The notes under the pieces are model-generated. The model was not told the origin of the DNA. It made no database searches and saw only the letters and a program-made list of their open reading frames with translations. 64,000 nt of DNA from the NCBI RefSeq assembly GCF_013385425.1, contig NZ_JACAQA010000025.1, positions 1-64,000 of the forward strand, written 5' to 3'. Position 1 is the stretch's first letter; each line of letters opens with the position of its first letter. The stretch is from Pseudomonas gingeri (GTDB lineage Bacteria > Pseudomonadota > Gammaproteobacteria > Pseudomonadales > Pseudomonadaceae). The translations under genes and the position numbers were made by a program. Positions 25,262-32,967 of this stretch are shown here, in pieces.

Positions 25262-25868
25262 TTTCAACCTCTGCGTCCCAGATAAGCCGGGGATCAAAAC
25301 TCATGGCGGCGAACATCGTCAGTACCACCACCAGGCCAAAGAACAGGATGCCCATCCTCGGATCGATGGTACTCAGAGAGCGAAACTGCACCAGGGCGGC
25401 GATCAGGGCCACCACCAGCACATCAAGCATGGACCAGTAACCCACCACTTCGATCAACCGATAGAGTTTGGAGCGCTCACGCATGGCCCAGCGACTGCGG
25501 CGTTGACAGGTAATCAGCAGCGTGCCCAGCACCAGAAACTTCATGCACGGCACCGCCACGCTGGCAATGAAGATCAACAGCGCCAGGTCCCACTCGCCGG
25601 CCTGCCAGAACTCCATGATCCCGCTGAAGATGGTGTTTTCACTGCCACTGCCAAAGATGTCGGTGTACATCACCGGCATCAGGTTGGCCGGGATGTAGCA
25701 GATCATGCTGGCCAGCAGCAGTGCCCAGGTGCGGGCCAGGCTATCGGGTTTGCGCCGATGCAGCCGGGCGTCACAGCGGGAGCAGCTCGCGTCCGCCAAT
25801 GGGCAGGCCTGCCCGCAGGTGTGACACAGGGCCAGATTCATTTCACTGGCATAGGGCGGCCTGCTCAC
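25254..25868 (-). CDS. pqiA: PqiA-family membrane protein (second half)
   Basis: 204 residues starting GTG 25868, which overlaps the preceding gene's stop (GTGA) and has GGAGG ten bases upstream. The N-terminus carries a zinc-ribbon-like CHTCGQACPLADASCSRCDA stretch, followed by four predicted membrane spans. It corresponds to the C-terminal half of the two-repeat E. coli PqiA, here encoded as a separate polypeptide. It would be the inner-membrane partner of PqiB. Confidence 0.85.
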   Translation of the reverse strand: MSRPPYASEMNLALCHTCGQACPLADASCSRCDARLHRRKPDSLARTWALLLASMICYIPANLMPVMYTDIFGSGSENTIFSGIMEFWQAGEWDLALLIFIASVAVPCMKFLVLGTLLITCQRRSRWAMRERSKLYRLIEVVGYWSMLDVLVVALIAALVQFRSLSTIDPRMGILFFGLVVVLTMFAAMSFDPRLIWDAEVENA

Positions 25869-26476
25869 GGAATAACGCCCTCCAGGTCTTGCCACAGCCG
25901 ACGGATACCTTTGCCCGAAATCAGGATGATCAACACCGTCAGCATGGCCAGTGCCCACAACCCGAGTCCCGGATGCACATCGAGCATGCCGGCCAGTTTG
26001 ATGATGGCCACCAGAATCCCCAGCAAACACACTTCGAGCATGCTCCAGGGACGCAATTGCTCCAGGGTTCGCATACAGATCTTGAAGCCGGGAGCCGCGC
26101 GCCCGACCAGGGCAAAACTGAGTACCCAGCACAACAAGATGATTTGCAGCATAGGCGCAAGGATGATCGCCAGTCCCGCCACGGCCGCTATTACGCTGAT
26201 TTGTCCCTGTGCCAGGGCTTCCACGGACTGCCACAGCGTCGCCTGGTTACTCAGGCCTTGCAGGCTGATGGAGATCACCGGAAATGCATTGGCGAAAACG
26301 AAAAGCAGCGCCGCGCTGATGGACAGCGCGAGGAGTTGTTGAAGGCTGAGTTGGCCGCCACGGGCCAGAATGGCCGAGCAACGGACACAACGCGCAGTCT
26401 GCCCTTTGGCCAGCGGTACGGCTGTGTACACCGAATCGCAATGCTCGCAGATGATCCAGGCTGGAGAAGAGGTCAT
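25865..26476 (-). CDS. pqiA: PqiA-family membrane protein (first half)
   Basis: 203 residues with two CxxC pairs near the N-terminus (CEHCDSVY and CVRCSA) and four hydrophobic segments. It corresponds to the N-terminal repeat of PqiA, split from the second half with a four-base stop/start overlap. The order pqiA-pqiA-pqiB-pqiC is a complete transport operon. The intergenic 229 bases before the divergent AraC gene show no further gene or clear operator. Confidence 0.85.
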   Translation of the reverse strand: MTSSPAWIICEHCDSVYTAVPLAKGQTARCVRCSAILARGGQLSLQQLLALSISAALLFVFANAFPVISISLQGLSNQATLWQSVEALAQGQISVIAAVAGLAIILAPMLQIILLCWVLSFALVGRAAPGFKICMRTLEQLRPWSMLEVCLLGILVAIIKLAGMLDVHPGLGLWALAMLTVLIILISGKGIRRLWQDLEGVIP

Positions 26477-26705
26477 AGGCTCGTCCGTGGCTTACAGAGG
26501 ATTCATTCCCACGAGCCGGACAAGATCGCCAGGCTCAAGGGACGAGTTTCTTGTGGGATCAAATCATCATAGAAGCCCGGATCGAAACCGGTTGCTATTT
26601 GACGCATAAAATCAACGGTCCCGCTCCAAAGCACCCACAGCGGACACCGGTGTTACTGGTGGTGCGCAACTCTGACCAGCGCGCCGCGTGTGTTAGTCTG
26701 AATCG

Positions 26706-27614
26706 ATGACAGATGAAACTCGGCCGATCAGAGAAGTACAGGGCAAACTTGGCTCGACTCACAGCGCCTTGTACGCCCCTCATTCAGCCCTCACCGGCTG
26801 CATCCGAGCCTATCTATCGCGCAGCACCCGCGAAATCGCCGCCCTGACTCCCGAGGAGCGTCGCAATCACTTCCCACCCACCTCTACCTGCGTCATCGTT
26901 TGGGTTATCCGCGGGCAGGATTCTCGCGTGCCCGACAAATGCACGTCCTTGCCCGTTGCATTTTCAGGCCCACACACGCGCCCCTCGTTCAGCGACAACG
27001 GAAACGAGGTTCATTTCTTCACGCTGCTGATCTATCCCGATGCCATACAGGCACTCACCGGCCTGGAGATCAGGCCGCACATCAACTGTTACAGCCCGTT
27101 CGCCTCACTGTTCGATTCAGACTGGCAGGACATGGCACACGCGGTACTGACGGCCCCGGATGATGGGGCGCGGGTCAGGTTGATCGAGGAATTCCTGGGG
27201 CCGCGCTGGGCGACAGCCACGCAGAGCCACGACTCAGTGACTACCGTGCCCCCTTACTCGGCGGCAATGGCCCGTGCACATCGCCTGGCAGCCTGGTCCA
27301 GCGATGTGGCCCTGCGCGCAACCGTTCAAGGCCGAGGCCAGAGCGAACGACAGGTCGACAGGCGGATCAAGAGCTGGACCGGCCAGACGCTACGGCAACT
27401 GCGTGGCCTGGGTCGGATAGAAGAAGTGCTACTGGCGGCGAATCCAGTCGCATCGGGTGTCGCGCCAGCATGGTCCAAGCTGGCTGCTGACAGCGGTTTC
27501 TCCGATCAACCCCATCTTTGCCGAGAGTTCCGACGCTACACCGGATTCAGTCCGGATGAATTGAAACGCTGCCTGGACCATGAAAGCTTCTGGGTCTACC
27601 GCATCTGGGCTTAG
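26706..27614 (+). CDS. AraC-family transcriptional regulator
   Basis: 302 residues. The C-terminal third has the AraC double helix-turn-helix, with WSKLAADSGFSDQPHLCREF as second recognition unit followed by RRYTGFSPDEL. The N-terminal domain (about 1-190) has no family I can name beyond a generic effector domain. It is divergent from the pqi operon and followed by a small membrane protein in the same direction. A target among those neighbours is possible but unsupported by any visible operator. Confidence 0.85.
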   Translation: MTDETRPIREVQGKLGSTHSALYAPHSALTGCIRAYLSRSTREIAALTPEERRNHFPPTSTCVIVWVIRGQDSRVPDKCTSLPVAFSGPHTRPSFSDNGNEVHFFTLLIYPDAIQALTGLEIRPHINCYSPFASLFDSDWQDMAHAVLTAPDDGARVRLIEEFLGPRWATATQSHDSVTTVPPYSAAMARAHRLAAWSSDVALRATVQGRGQSERQVDRRIKSWTGQTLRQLRGLGRIEEVLLAANPVASGVAPAWSKLAADSGFSDQPHLCREFRRYTGFSPDELKRCLDHESFWVYRIWA

Positions 27615-27712
27615 GCCCCTTCCAGTTTGTCCGAAACATTCAATACGGCGCCGGATTGCACGGATATATTCGAGGTCTGTTCCACTCCGAGGCGAATCGG
27701 CCGCCCAATAAA

Positions 27713-28111
27713 ATGACACTTCGATTTCATACCGTCTGTACATGGGTTTGTGCATTGTGCCTGGCACTGGCCCTGATCTGGATGTGGGTGCCAGAACTTC
27801 TGCTGCAAAGCTGGAATGTCGGCTACACCGAGGCAACCGGTTTGGTGGCGCGGCGCTCGGCCGCACTATTCCTGGGCATCGCCCTGATGCTGGCGCGCTT
27901 GCGCAGCGCCCCGCCCTCAGTTGCCAGAACGGCGGTAGCCGATGGCTTCGCCGTGACCGGCGGCGTCCTGGCGGTGTTGGGTGTGGGGGAACTGTGGGCG
28001 GGTCATGCGGGGCCGGGTATCTTGTCGGCCGTACTGGTGGAGCTCATTACCGCCTGGGCGCTCGCGTCCAGCGTTCGACACAAACCTGCCCCCAGGTCTG
28101 AGGAGCCGTAG
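27713..28111 (+). CDS. Small hydrophobic membrane protein, unknown function
   Basis: 132 residues starting MTLRFHTVCTWVCALCLALAL, with four predicted membrane segments (about 8-28, 44-62, 78-98, 103-122) and a polar tail. I do not recognise a named family with certainty; it resembles small DUF4345-like or DoxX-neighbour proteins only in layout. No good ribosome binding site precedes ATG 27713, and an in-frame upstream start at 27656 is possible. It follows the AraC regulator gene by about 100 bases and could be cotranscribed. Confidence 0.6.
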   Translation: MTLRFHTVCTWVCALCLALALIWMWVPELLLQSWNVGYTEATGLVARRSAALFLGIALMLARLRSAPPSVARTAVADGFAVTGGVLAVLGVGELWAGHAGPGILSAVLVELITAWALASSVRHKPAPRSEEP

Positions 28112-28204
28112 CCTGCCAGGTATCACGTCCAGAGCTGACGCTGGGGCGCATCCCGGCAGGGCCGACTGACAACCGCCAGCCCTGCCGCTGATATACCGAG
28201 AGTG

Positions 28205-28555
28205 TTATTGATCATCCTCACGCCGTGGCAACGGCGGCCGGTACTCATTGGCCTCTTCGGCATCGGGCGCTTGCATGGAGCTCGCGGGCATGAATACATG
28301 GGTCAGCAGCTCGCGGGCATCGACGTCGAGCACCCCAGGCACTGCGCGGACCCGATCAATGACCTGCTCGCACTGGCGATGGGTCAGCACCCGGCCACTC
28401 AACGACACCGTACCGGCATGGGTTTTCACATGGATATGCAGGCTTTGCGCGGAGTCCGCCATGGCCAGGGCGGATTTGACCCGGGCGGTGGTCCACGTGT
28501 CGTGCACGGCCATGCCCAGATCGTGGGAGTAATGCTGCAAGGAATGGTTTTTCAT
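28205..28555 (-). CDS. BON-domain protein
   Basis: 116 residues with one BON domain (about 20-88): TARVKSALAMADSAQSLHIHV, then GTVSLSGRVLTHRQCEQVI and VPGVLDV. BON domains bind phospholipid and occur in OsmY-like envelope proteins. ATG 28555 has GAGGG eight bases upstream and is preferred over in-frame codons at 28594 and 28633. No clear signal peptide is visible, which is unusual for an OsmY-like protein. The C-terminus is charged and proline-rich. Confidence 0.75.
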   Translation of the reverse strand: MKNHSLQHYSHDLGMAVHDTWTTARVKSALAMADSAQSLHIHVKTHAGTVSLSGRVLTHRQCEQVIDRVRAVPGVLDVDARELLTHVFMPASSMQAPDAEEANEYRPPLPRREDDQ

Positions 28556-28704
28556 GGCAGAACCCTCTGTCGAGTCTTCAGACGTACTGTTCATACCCGG
28601 GGCGCGGCTGTGGAGTACGCGCCACCGCCACACAGACGCTGATTAATTATAGTGCGCTCTGCCCAAAAGCGACGGCAGGCGCCCGGCGGCACCCCATCCA
28701 ACCC

Positions 28705-29727
28705 CTACTCGGAACGCGACTGAGCCCGGACCCGCCGGAAGGCATGGGGCGATTCCCCCGTCCAGCGCTTGAACGCATGGATAAAGCTGGCGGATTCCGA
28801 ATACCCCAACGTCTCGGCAATCTGCTCGATCTGCAGGCGCGAGCCCGTCAGCAAACGTTCGGCCATGGCCTGGCGCACTTCGTCGCACAAGCCGAGATAG
28901 GTCGCGCCCTCCTCCTGCAAGCGGCGCCGCAAGGTCCGCACCGACATGCACAAAGTGATAGCCAGCTGCCCCATCGCCGGCATGGCGGCCGGCTGCGCGG
29001 CCAGCAACTCGCGTACCCGCCCGGCCAACCCGGCGCTCTTCGGCCCGACCGGCAAACCTCGGCGACACTGGTCATGGGCGATATGCAGCGCCAGGGGATC
29101 GGCCAACGCCAGCAGGATATCCGCGTCGGCCTGGCTGAAGACCAGGGCGCTTTTCGGCGCATTGAAGCGCGGGCGTACACCGATGAATTGCTGATAGAGC
29201 GCCATATCGGCCGGCTCGGCAAAGCTGAACTCGATGGCCCGAGGGATCGCCGTGCGTCCGAGCAGATCGCTGGCGATCTTCAATCCGGCGACAAAGGAGC
29301 GCTCGACGATGAACGGGCGCAAATCCAGGGGGATATCGCTCTCTTCGCATTCGATCCGCAGGTCCGTCGCCTGGGCGTCGACCACCACGCGCACCAGGCT
29401 GGCATTCAACTCCGAGTAATACGGAATCAGTGAAAAGGCATCGCGCAACGTGGAACTGCTGACCAGGGCAAAGCCCAGCGCGGCCAGCGAAGTGAAGCGG
29501 TAGCGCGAACCCACTTCCAGGCCCAGGCCTGTGACGCACCCACAGTGCTTGAGCAGGTTACGGATCAGGCGAAATTCCTGCTCGAAGGAAACCAGATGGG
29601 TCGGGGTTTCCAGGTCCGCGAGCTCAAGCCCGGAGCCCGCGAGAAAGTCCACGGTCGACAGGCCACGCTCAACGCCGACCTTGGCCATGATCACCGCACT
29701 GCTGATGCTACGCTGTTGATTATTCAC
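28705..29727 (-). CDS. AraC-family regulator with Arabinose_bd-type N-terminal domain
   Basis: 340 residues from GTG 29727 (GGAG ten bases upstream); a GTG at 29775 extends it by 16 residues but lacks a usable site. The N-terminal about 210 residues match the Arabinose_bd/OruR type (SRYRFTSLAALGFALVSSST). The C-terminal AraC domain has TLCMSVRTLRRRLQEEG and IAETLGYSESASFIHAFKRW followed by GESPHAFR. It is divergent from the ytcA-HlyD-FUSC efflux operon across about 208 bases, so it is a good candidate for its regulator. Confidence 0.88.
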   Translation of the reverse strand: MNNQQRSISSAVIMAKVGVERGLSTVDFLAGSGLELADLETPTHLVSFEQEFRLIRNLLKHCGCVTGLGLEVGSRYRFTSLAALGFALVSSSTLRDAFSLIPYYSELNASLVRVVVDAQATDLRIECEESDIPLDLRPFIVERSFVAGLKIASDLLGRTAIPRAIEFSFAEPADMALYQQFIGVRPRFNAPKSALVFSQADADILLALADPLALHIAHDQCRRGLPVGPKSAGLAGRVRELLAAQPAAMPAMGQLAITLCMSVRTLRRRLQEEGATYLGLCDEVRQAMAERLLTGSRLQIEQIAETLGYSESASFIHAFKRWTGESPHAFRRVRAQSRSE

Positions 29728-29935
29728 TCGCGCGTCGACTCCGCCAAAAGGAACCCAAGGTCGATCACAGTGCACTCCCTATCAATAATATGGCCGAACA
29801 GATCATGTTCACCCCAGACGCCATCTCTAGACTATTGCTAACGCAAGACCGCGCAACACTCGCCCGCTTCGATCCGGACACTAACCGTCAGCGGCGCTCT
29901 CCATTTTGCCCATTTGACCAGAAGCCTCGACCGAG

Positions 29936-30238
29936 ATGAACACCCGCCCTCCCCGTATCCCCCGTCCGGACAGACGCCTGCCAGGCAGCGCAAAAGTGCT
30001 GGCCGGAGCACTGGCCTGCCTGGCACTGGCAGGCTGCAAGCAACCGCCGTCGATCAGCGTGGTCGGTGCGTATTTCCCGGACTGGCTGTTTTGCGCGATC
30101 GCCGGCGTCCTGCTGACCCTTCTGGTCAGGGCCGTGCTGCTCAGGACACAGCGTACCCCATGGCTACAGCCATGGGTGCTGAGCTACCCACTGCTGGCGC
30201 TGGTTTTTTCGCTGTTGAGCTGGCTGGTCTTTTTCTAA
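29936..30238 (+). CDS. ytcA: YtcA-family small lipoprotein
   Basis: 100 residues. A lipobox with C34 (LAGCKQ) follows a hydrophobic segment, then two membrane segments (about 50-70 and 80-100). This matches the YtcA family, which in E. coli accompanies mdtNO. Function is unknown. It is the first gene of the efflux operon, followed after 15 bases by the HlyD-like adaptor. Confidence 0.75.
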   Translation: MNTRPPRIPRPDRRLPGSAKVLAGALACLALAGCKQPPSISVVGAYFPDWLFCAIAGVLLTLLVRAVLLRTQRTPWLQPWVLSYPLLALVFSLLSWLVFF

Positions 30239-30253
30239 CCCGGGCGTTTCCCC

Positions 30254-31321
30254 ATGCAAACACATTCGTCATCACAGGTTCCTCGTCGACTGCTCATCGC
30301 CGCCCTCTGCATCGCCGCCCTGGGCCTGCTGCTCTGGGTGATCGCCCGGCTGGATGCGCAGCCGCGCACCGACGACGCCTACGCCTATGCCGATACCGTC
30401 AATGTCACCCCGCAGGTCAGCGGGCGCATCGTCGAGTTGCCGGTGCGGGAAAACCAGCAGGTGCATCAGGGCGATGTGCTGATGCGCATCGATCCACGCC
30501 CCTACCAGGCGGCACTGGACGAGGCCAAGGCGTCGCTGGTGGAGCTGGATCGGCAGATCGGCCTGAACGAACGGCAGATCGCCGCCCAACGCTTGAACGC
30601 CGAGGCCGCCCATGCCGAAATCGAGCGGGTCCAGGCCCAGGCCAAGCAAAGCGGCGACACCCTCAGGCGCCAGGAAGCCCTGCTGTCCCACGGTTATATC
30701 TCCGCGGAAGCCATCGACCAGTCACGAACTTCCAGGCTCAGCGCCTTGTCGCAACTCAATGTCAGCCAACTGCAAGCGCGCCAGGCCAGCACCGCGGTCA
30801 GCGGCGTCGATGCCCAGGTGGCCCATCGGGCGGTGATTGAAGCGCAGATCGCCCGGGCGGCACTGAACGTCGAGTACAGCACTGTTCGCGCGCCGTTCGA
30901 CGGCCGTGTGGTCGGCCTCAAGACCACCGCCGGCCAGTTCGCCTCGGCAGGCCAGTCGGTGTTCAGCCTGATCGACACCGGGCATTGGTTCGTGGTCGCG
31001 AATTTTCGCGAAACCGAGCTGAAAAACATTCGCCCGGGCGACGCCTCCACCGTCTACCTGATGAGCGATACCCGCCGGACATTCAGCGGCAATGTCGACT
31101 CGATCGGCTTTGGCGTATTTCCGGACGATGGCGGGAGTGATGTCAACGGCTTGCCCAAGGTCGCGCGGTCGATCAACTGGGTCCGGGTTTCACAACGTTT
31201 TCCGGTGCGCATCCGGGTCAATGGCTCGGACCTGCAGCCGTTTCGCCTTGGGGCGTCGGCGGTGGCGGTCATCAACACCGGTAACAGCCCGACGCCCGCC
31301 TCGACGACCCCGACGCCATGA
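30254..31321 (+). CDS. HlyD-family membrane-fusion protein (MdtN-like)
   Basis: 355 residues with one N-terminal membrane anchor (about 13-30), a biotinyl-lipoyl-like half (VNVTPQVSGRIVELPVRENQQVHQGDVL contains that motif), an alpha-helical hairpin (about 90-190) and a beta-barrel ending in the YSTVRAPFDGRV half. It is the periplasmic adaptor that joins the FUSC transporter to an outer-membrane channel. It overlaps the transporter start by four bases. No outer-membrane partner (MdtP type) is encoded nearby, so a shared channel is likely. Confidence 0.9.
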   Translation: MQTHSSSQVPRRLLIAALCIAALGLLLWVIARLDAQPRTDDAYAYADTVNVTPQVSGRIVELPVRENQQVHQGDVLMRIDPRPYQAALDEAKASLVELDRQIGLNERQIAAQRLNAEAAHAEIERVQAQAKQSGDTLRRQEALLSHGYISAEAIDQSRTSRLSALSQLNVSQLQARQASTAVSGVDAQVAHRAVIEAQIARAALNVEYSTVRAPFDGRVVGLKTTAGQFASAGQSVFSLIDTGHWFVVANFRETELKNIRPGDASTVYLMSDTRRTFSGNVDSIGFGVFPDDGGSDVNGLPKVARSINWVRVSQRFPVRIRVNGSDLQPFRLGASAVAVINTGNSPTPASTTPTP

Positions 31322-32391
31322 AGGGAGAAGCGCGGGGACAATCGTTATGGGACATTTTCAAGGAAGAAATGAGCGATCACCCTGGCCGAGTGAACGCGGT
31401 CCTTCGTCATCTGCTCGCCTGCACGATCGTCATCCTGATCGCCATGAGCTTGCAGGTGCCGTTGCTGTCGATCTCCCTGGTGCTGGTGTTCTTCGTGAGC
31501 CAGTCGAGCGTGGCCCTGACCCGGATGCTCGGCACGCTGTTTATCGTCAGCACCACGCTGGCCGTGGGCGTGGCGATCCTGTTGCTCAAATTCAGCTTCG
31601 ACTATCCCCTGCTGCGCATCACCGGCGCCAGTCTGGTGTTTTTCGCCAGCGTGTTTTTCATGCGCACTTGTCGGCTCAGCCCTTTGTTTTTCGTGGTGGC
31701 CCTGATAACCATCTATATCCAGAGCCAGGTGGACCTCAATAACGATCCCGAAGCCCTGACCCGGGCCTGCCTCTGGGCCTGGATCGCGATTGTCTATCCG
31801 ACGCTGGTGACCGTGGTGGTCAACACCCTGCTGCTGCCGGCACCGCCGCCACCCGGTGAAGCGGCATCGGCCCCCAAGCCACCGCTGCTGGTGGCCGATG
31901 CCTTTGAAAACCCGGTCTATCTGCAGTTCGCCTTCAAGACCCTGCTCGCCGCGCTGCTGTGCTACCTGCTGTACACGGCGGTCGACTGGCCGGGTATCCA
32001 CACCGCCATGCTTACCTGCCTGATCACGGCCATGCCGAGCCTGGAAAAAACCCTGCACAAAGGCCTGTTGCGCATCATCGGCTGCCTGGTCGGCAGCGCC
32101 CTGGCCCTGATGTGCATGGTCTGGGTGGTGCCACAGATCGACAGCATCGTCGGCCTGTTGCTGATGAGCCTGCCGGTGCTGGGCCTGGCCGCCTGGGTCA
32201 GCGCCGGTTCGCCGCGCAGCAGCTATGCCGGGATCCAGATCGTGTTCGGCTTCGCCCTGGCGCTGCTGGCCGACTTCGCGCCGATGACCAATCTGAGCGA
32301 AATCCGCGATCGGCTGGTGGGCATATTGCTGGGGGTCATCGTGACAGCCCTGATTCATGCCGGATTGTGGCCGGAGTCCGCGAAAGCCTGA
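31318..32391 (+). CDS. FUSC/DUF2955-family inner-membrane efflux component
   Basis: 357 residues with about ten membrane segments in two blocks (45-180 and 205-345) and a short cytoplasmic region between. This is roughly half the length of E. coli MdtO and fits the shorter DUF2955-type relatives of the aromatic-acid/FUSC exporters. It probably exports an organic acid or toxic aromatic with the HlyD-like partner. No nucleotide-binding motif is seen, so transport is likely driven by proton motive force. The N-terminus begins MKGEARGQSLWDIFKEEM, a charged cytoplasmic leader. Confidence 0.82.
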   Translation: MKGEARGQSLWDIFKEEMSDHPGRVNAVLRHLLACTIVILIAMSLQVPLLSISLVLVFFVSQSSVALTRMLGTLFIVSTTLAVGVAILLLKFSFDYPLLRITGASLVFFASVFFMRTCRLSPLFFVVALITIYIQSQVDLNNDPEALTRACLWAWIAIVYPTLVTVVVNTLLLPAPPPPGEAASAPKPPLLVADAFENPVYLQFAFKTLLAALLCYLLYTAVDWPGIHTAMLTCLITAMPSLEKTLHKGLLRIIGCLVGSALALMCMVWVVPQIDSIVGLLLMSLPVLGLAAWVSAGSPRSSYAGIQIVFGFALALLADFAPMTNLSEIRDRLVGILLGVIVTALIHAGLWPESAKA

Positions 32392-32487
32392 GGCCAGCCC
32401 TCTGCGGCAGATTGCCGCTGGCCTTTGCCCGCCGTGCTCGACGTGGCAAGATCACAGCCCTCTTCCTGCCCCTGACCGGGAACCCAC

Positions 32488-32862
32488 GTGCCCCGCACTC
32501 GAACCCAGCAGCGATTCGCAACCTGGATGGCCATGCTGGCCCTGGGTCTGCTGCTGTTCGTGCCGACGATTTCCCGTACCGTCCAGGCCCTGGAGCACCA
32601 GCCACCAAGTGGCATCGAGTGCCCCGAACATGCCATGGACATGGCCCACCACGCGGGCGGGCACGAGCATAACGGCACCCACGAAACGCTCGACGCCTGC
32701 GGCTACTGCTCACTGTTTCACGACAGCCCGGCCCTGCTCTGGGCCGTGGCGGTACTGCCGCCGCTGGTGCCGGCCACCCCAACCCTTATTTCCTGCAAAA
32801 CACCCAGCCCGGCCTATCAATGGCCCCTGGACCTGTGTCCGCGCGGGCCGCCCCAGGCCTGA
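32488..32862 (+). CDS. DUF2946 domain protein, probable copper-associated
   Basis: 124 residues starting GTG 32488. A signal or anchor segment (about 12-30) is followed by a metal-ligand-rich stretch with C45, H48, H54, H55, H59, H61, H65, and CGYC (71-74), the DUF2946 hallmark DACGYCSL. Family members commonly precede TonB-dependent copper receptors, as here. Copper binding or sensing in the periplasm is inferred from ligands and context. The ribosome binding site is weak. Confidence 0.75.
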   Translation: MPRTRTQQRFATWMAMLALGLLLFVPTISRTVQALEHQPPSGIECPEHAMDMAHHAGGHEHNGTHETLDACGYCSLFHDSPALLWAVAVLPPLVPATPTLISCKTPSPAYQWPLDLCPRGPPQA

Positions 32863-32967
32863 TCCAGGCAGTTCCCCAACAACAAACCATCCGCTGAACA
32901 TCGCGAGCGCCCTGGCGCCCGTGGTTTTTCCGCGTGTTTTGTCGCCCTGAATCACGGATCCATACCG

